Shown in pieces: positions 60,301-64,000 of a DNA stretch of 64,000 bases. The stretch is from Gymnopus androsaceus JB14 (taxonomy: Eukaryota > Basidiomycota > Agaricomycetes > Agaricales > Omphalotaceae). The stretch lies in NCBI GenBank assembly GCA_009733575.1, contig ML769383.1, forward strand, positions 1,054,001 to 1,118,000, given 5' to 3'. The notes beneath the pieces were generated by a model that ran no database searches, was not told where the DNA came from, and saw only the letters and a program-made list of their open reading frames with translations. Position numbers and translations under genes: made by a program. Positions within the stretch are counted from its first letter, which is position 1. Each line of letters begins with the position of its first letter.

Positions 60301-60328
60301 GGGATGGGGGAAGTCACGATTTCCCTGA
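57327..60328 (+). CDS. AAA ATPase of the spastin/ATAD1 (meiotic) clade
   Basis: A protein-remodelling ATPase, 841 residues. Exons: 57327-57678, 57732-58560, 58611-58915, 58974-59260, 59318-59419, 59477-59494, 59544-59624, 59678-59759, 59810-59908 and 59958-60328. The first 490 residues have no domain I know. They include a decayed or non-catalytic-looking P-loop-like fold region and an acidic Ser/Asp tract. The AAA core has Walker A GPPGTGKT (about 546), pore loop KYVGES (about 579), Walker B CVVFIDEVEA (about 599-608), sensor 1 VLVGATNRPFDIDPAFLRRL with the arginine finger, and sensor 2 GYSGSDLKNLC. Clade placement comes from the GYSGSDL and LTEFMQAMDGL wording. Exon 6 is 18 bases (LTEFMQ), and the intron after it begins with GA, not GT. 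Cellular role and location are unknown. Confidence 0.85.
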
Positions 60329-60550
60329 GCGGGGGTTAACATTTCGCGCAGTGGAGTTGATTCAACCTCGAACAAAGTAGTTATCTTCAAATAAGTGGGT
60401 TGGAGGTTCAGCTGGTCATGTCGATTAATTTCTAAATACAAGGCAATAACTGTTGTAGAAGAAGCGAAGAGTTCAAAGCTAGATGAAGCTTTAAGTGGGC
60501 GTCTGTCGGACCGTTGAGCTGAGCCTAGACGCGCTCACCATCTTCAAATT

Positions 60551-60726
60551 GAATAATTTCGCGCGCTTGCTTGTTTTAGCGCCGAATTGCGTTCAACTAC
60601 TGGTATGAATTAAAACTTTTGGACTGCAACTACCTCTCTCTTCTTATCAATACTGATTCGAAGGGATCTACCGAGCCACCGAGGAACAACGGATCCATCT
60701 TCACGATCATAGCCTTTGAAAACTCC
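60551..60726. repeat. Original copy of a 170-base direct repeat
   Basis: This covers the last part of the glycerate kinase gene and its 3' flank, and recurs at 51598-51760 in the same orientation, 9 kb away. Identity is high in the coding part and lower in the flank. Confidence 0.8.
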
Positions 60727-61660
60727 GTCTCCAAAGAAAACATAGCCAGGGATATATCGGTCTACAAATCTGCAAAGCGGAACAACAAGGTGAGAAATAC
60801 TCAAAGCATACTGCGTCAGTAGTGATTTCACTTACAGCTTCACAGCCGCGTCCGTCATTCCTTTTCCTCCATTACGCGCTTTCATATTGTGCTCCTGCTC
60901 AAGGCGCCATTTGTATATAGTAGAAAGAGATGATGCAGGCTCCGATAACGATGACGATGAAGATGCCGCTTCGAGCTTTCCAACGCGTTAGCTATATCAT
61001 CATGTACAGTGGATCACGGACCTTGATGAAAACGTCAAAGAATGACCAGAGCTCCATGTATCGCACCAATTCTTCGTTTACAGCAATAATATTATCTTTG
61101 GTACCAACCACTGTATCATCTAAATTAAGCACCTTCCTTTCTCGTGCCCAGATTCCGTCCCATCTTGACTCAAGTTCCTGAAGAGATATAGGGTAAAACC
61201 CAGTAAACCAGCCCTCCATGATGAACACATCGACTGGCAACTCGACGATAGTACCAGTTCCATCCATCGGAAGGCGATCTCCCTCGCCATTAAACAAACT
61301 CTTGTCAAATCTCGGAAGTTCTACGGGGGATCCTTCTTTCAATGAATTCAAAACCGCCACACCCAATTCGACGTCATGAGTACCAGGCTGTCCTCGTCCA
61401 CTCCACAATGGGTTTTCTGGATGACGCTGGGCAAGATCGACGAGTCCTTGGTGCGTCAGATAGAGATCATCAACGGATAAGACGACGACATTGAGAGCGT
61501 AAGGAGCCGCTGATAGATGAGAGCGGACAAGGTTTGATAGGTAGGATTTTCCTGAACCCTGAGGCCCTTGAAGGGCGACGAAGAGAGGTGGGGAAGTATG
61601 GTTAGATAGCAAGCTGAGAATATGGTTCGAGATATGCAGTACAGCGGCTGGGAGTGTCAT
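60610..61660 (-). CDS. D-glycerate 3-kinase, Tda10-like
   Basis: Phosphorylates D-glycerate to 3-phosphoglycerate with ATP; a P-loop kinase of the uridine kinase-like fold. From ATG at 61660, the first coding part has Walker A ALQGPQGSGKSYL, VVVLSVDDLYLTHQGL, the catalytic-region GRGQPGTHDVELG, VELPRFDKSLFNGEGDR and FIMEGWFTGF. It then reaches FIKVRDPLY near 61000. The protein resumes at about 60915 with YKWRLEQEHNMKARNGGKGM and, after a normal intron (60835-60770), ends with FVDRYIPGYVFFGDG and a stop at 60610. Between 61000 and 60915 lie about 90 bases with stops that no GT-AG or GC-AG solution removes in phase. Apart from this the gene is complete at about 290 residues, the usual length. 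Confidence 0.88.
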
Positions 61661-62161
61661 GTTTGAAGATGAGTTGAAGATTCTCTGAGCAATCACACGG
61701 CGCGGCGTCGGCCCGCAGAAGGAAAGCAGGCTCAATTGTTGAAGGACAGAGGGAAGGATTGATCCATACTGATATTACATTGGTCCAAGGAGATATCTAA
61801 TCCTGTATTCATACATGCGTGCAGATGTTGAGTTCACTGCTCAGACACAGCAGTTCAAGGTTGCAGAGCAATAAGCCTAATCCCATCTAAATCATAATTT
61901 AAAACAGCACTAATGAGCATCCATTCTCATTAGACTCGAAAAGGCTCACTCACAGCTCCAGCCCATTAAAGCACCCCGATTTCAACACGATTCCTGTCGC
62001 AATTCGCGTCAAAATGGCATCGCGCAAAGAGTATGCTAAAAGCTGTAGAAAGGCGCGCATGAGCAATTCCTTTTATGAATAACCAAACAGGCGCCACGTG
62101 GTTCTCTTGTCTGCTGCCACGCATCCTCGACGCTTAGACCAAAACGACCACGACCACGAAT
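61661..62161. other. Divergent promoter of glycerate kinase and RER1
   Basis: About 500 bases with no gene that I can support. ATG at 62013 begins a short unrelated frame. Confidence 0.35.
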
Positions 62162-63054
62162 ATGATGTCTGACACCGATGCAGGCGTTGAGCCTTCACCT
62201 GTACAAAATATCTCTGCAGCCTACGGTCGCATATCACGCCAGTACCAGCAAGTTCTGGACAGATGGACTCCATATATTATGTATCGTTGGTTAGGAACTG
62301 CAGGCGTGTTGTCAGTTTTCATGCTGAGAATCATATTCTCTCAAGGAGTGCGTAGGTTTATCTTTTTTGCATTACGCGCAACTAACGCTGTTTTTTAGTG
62401 GTATATTGGTTCGTTTTTTTTTCTGCTGCAGTATCCGAGACCTAACGAATGTACGGTCAATCTTGCATGAATAGTCTGCTGTAGGTCGCTTTTGCGTGAA
62501 TCTGAAGAGCCTATGATTGATATTAATTGACGATGATAGATGGACATGCTATATACCTTCTCAACCTCCTCCTCGCATTCCTGCAACCCAAATTCGACCC
62601 GTCCATACAAGACGATCTCCTCGCTGATGAAATCGAAGAAGGCGGTATCCCAATGACCTCTCCTCTTCCGAACCAGCGTGATGATGAGTTTAGACCATTT
62701 GTGCGACGACTTCCTGAATGGCAATTTTGGTATGTGCTTTTTTCGTATAGCGTTGTCAAATCCCGTTCTAACTCCCTTTTTCCACAGGCTTTCCTCGACT
62801 CGCGCAACTGTCGTGGCCCTAGTATGCACGTTTTTCGAAATGTTCGATGTGCCTGTCTATTGGCCGATTCTGCTTGTCTACTTTTTCATACTCTTTGCTC
62901 TCACTATGAGACGTCAAATACAGTGCGTTTTCACTAACTAATCCTTGCCGTTTTATTTTTATTTATTGCTTTTTCTTACAGGCATATGATCAAGTACAAA
63001 TACGTTCCATTCGACATTGGCCGCAAGGCGAGATATGGCAGCAGCAGCAGGTAG
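62162..63054 (+). CDS. RER1: Rer1, ER-membrane protein retrieval receptor
   Basis: Rer1 is a four-span Golgi membrane protein that returns escaped ER membrane proteins through COPI vesicles. Exons 62162-62347, 62399-62408, 62475-62480, 62540-62729, 62788-62922 and 62982-63054 give 199 residues, the family length. Conserved marks are [19 protein letters not shown], the join [61 protein letters not shown] and [15 protein letters not shown]. Exons 2 and 3 are 10 and 6 bases long; together they supply WYIVC and part of the next Tyr, and no other chain gives a family-length protein. The C-terminus ends in Ser/Arg. All phases agree. Confidence 0.93.
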
Positions 63055-63268
63055 AAAGATTGAGCTTTTCCGCGTTTCTTGTATATATTCAAATTCCACG
63101 ACGATTCTTTTTCTACTGGTTTCGGCGCACTGGCGTATATCACAGACTCCTAATAATCTGGCTGACAATTACACTATGTGGACTTTTTTTGTTTGTAAAT
63201 TGAACGATGTTGGATGATGGTCAGCCCGACACTCACTTCACTTGGCCTTTCGTTTTGCGATCATGCCT

Positions 63269-64000
63269 TTAACACTTGCTATTGCTCTCTCTCTGGCTGT
63301 TCACTATACGCCTAGCTGTAGGCAGATCCGCCTCTGTCCACGACTTGTAATCCGGAGATTTCAGCTTTGGCGGTTGAGAAGGGGAAGCTGTGTCGTCTTC
63401 ATTTAAGGCTGGAGGATCGGAAAGCAGAGCTAGTTCGTCGCGAAGCTGCTTTAGAATATCATCCAGTGTCCTGGCATATCTAAGGATACGTCAAGCAGAG
63501 ATGATATGAGAGGCGCGTACAATAACATTGCTATGCATTCTTCAAGCTCCTGCTTGTTTTTGAATTCTCGGCACACTTCGGTGGTGCAGGTTTCAATATG
63601 AGTGAATCTAGCACTACCGAGCATGATGCCCCCATACCTGTCGAAAGTAAGGATGCATTTTAGGACGGGAGATGTGCATGCCAACAAGAAAAGGAAGATA
63701 CTAGCCAACGGCTAACAATCACAACCGCGTCAAGCACAGCTTGAGATTCCATTGCTTTCAGTACTCTGCTTCCAGCCCACTGTTCTCCATCATCGTCATG
63801 GCCAGTCTTCAACTCGAAATCATCAGGACCTGTCAGCCCAGTTTTACCCGGTTTCAAAACCATACAACGATATGCGGAGATTTCATGTGTCGCTCGGCGT
63901 GATGCGTGCGTTACATTTCGAAGGTACTGAACATGGGCTTTGGCTTCTTCGGGTGTGGAGGCAGAGAAAATGTTAGCGACAAAGGTGGAACCGCGGTCGC
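63269..64000 (-). CDS. IMPACT/YIH1-type (UPF0029) domain protein, cut by the right edge
   Basis: The gene enters from beyond base 64000. The visible part starts inside the UPF0029 domain: STFVANIFSASTPEEAKAHV, THASRRATHEISAYRCMVLK, GHDDDGEQWAGSRVLKAME, VLDAVVIVSRW and YGGIMLGSARFTHIE. Exons are >64000-63706, 63637-63521 and 63470-63269. The conserved RWYGGIMLG joins only if the first visible intron is GC-AG (GCTAGT at 63705 to GACAG at 63638). A helical tail with TLDDILKQLRDELALL and a charged end follows. In yeast and mammals this family inhibits Gcn2 activation through Gcn1, but single-domain UPF0029 proteins also exist, so the role is uncertain. An AG dinucleotide slip near the end would extend it to 63238. 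Confidence 0.85.

Noticed and set aside
1..64000. Biosynthetic, defence or toxin gene cluster
   Set aside because: No polyketide, peptide synthetase, terpene, NLR or toxin-type genes are visible; the content is mostly conserved cellular genes.
1..64000. tRNA or rRNA genes
   Set aside because: I saw no convincing cloverleaf or rRNA core by eye; a covariance-model scan would be needed to exclude a tRNA in the spacers.

Overview
The window reads as nuclear DNA of a mushroom-forming basidiomycete (Agaricomycetes). Genes lie on both strands, most are cut by many introns of about 45-65 bases, intergenic gaps are short, and several proteins (Ser-rich single-pass membrane proteins, BTB proteins, paired C2H2 factors) have the style of that group. 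I rebuilt most exon chains by hand from splice signals, reading-frame phase and family motifs; exon borders are therefore predictions.

Layout. 0.9-4.2 kb: a Cdc24-type Rho/Cdc42 GEF. 5.3-6.5 kb: an unrecognised, frame-broken gene. 6.8-10.8 kb: a 17-exon GH63 glycoside hydrolase of the bacterial/cytosolic type. 11.4-15.6 kb: a RhoGAP. 16.1-17.8 kb: a mitochondrial carrier. 18.9-20.4 kb: a BTB protein. 21.1-23.0 kb: a single-pass membrane protein with two jelly-roll-like modules. 23.6-25.8 kb: bifunctional THI6. 26.3-28.1 kb: an RGG-box protein. 28.3-29.5 kb: a second BTB protein. 30.2-33.6 kb: two tandem C2H2 factors. 34.8-35.7 kb: a Ser-rich sensor-like membrane protein. 36.0-40.2 kb: SPO11 and CDC6 back to back, sharing a 127-base promoter. 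40.4-43.7 kb: a gamma-tubulin complex protein. 43.8-45.5 kb: a DUF1917 protein. 45.6-51.4 kb: a very long acidic, disordered, heavily frame-broken gene. 51.6-53.2 kb: a graveyard holding a copied 3' end of glycerate kinase and a decayed SEC31 piece. 53.5-55.7 kb: an intronless 707-residue membrane-anchored protein. 57.3-60.3 kb: an AAA ATPase. 60.6-61.7 kb: glycerate 3-kinase. 62.2-63.1 kb: RER1. 63.3-64.0 kb: an IMPACT/YIH1-type protein cut by the right edge.

The genes form no biosynthetic or defence cluster; this is mostly ordinary housekeeping content. The striking part is gene structure. RER1 seems to need a 10-base and a 6-base exon in a row; the carrier needs a 10-base exon, the gamma-tubulin protein a 7-base exon, and the membrane protein at 22.2 kb appears to need a one-base exon. 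At least six introns use GC-AG borders and one appears to use GA-AG. Against this, several genes are broken by single extra bases, mostly in short homopolymers. That points either to residual assembly errors or to decaying genes, and every unusual splice call should be read with it in mind.
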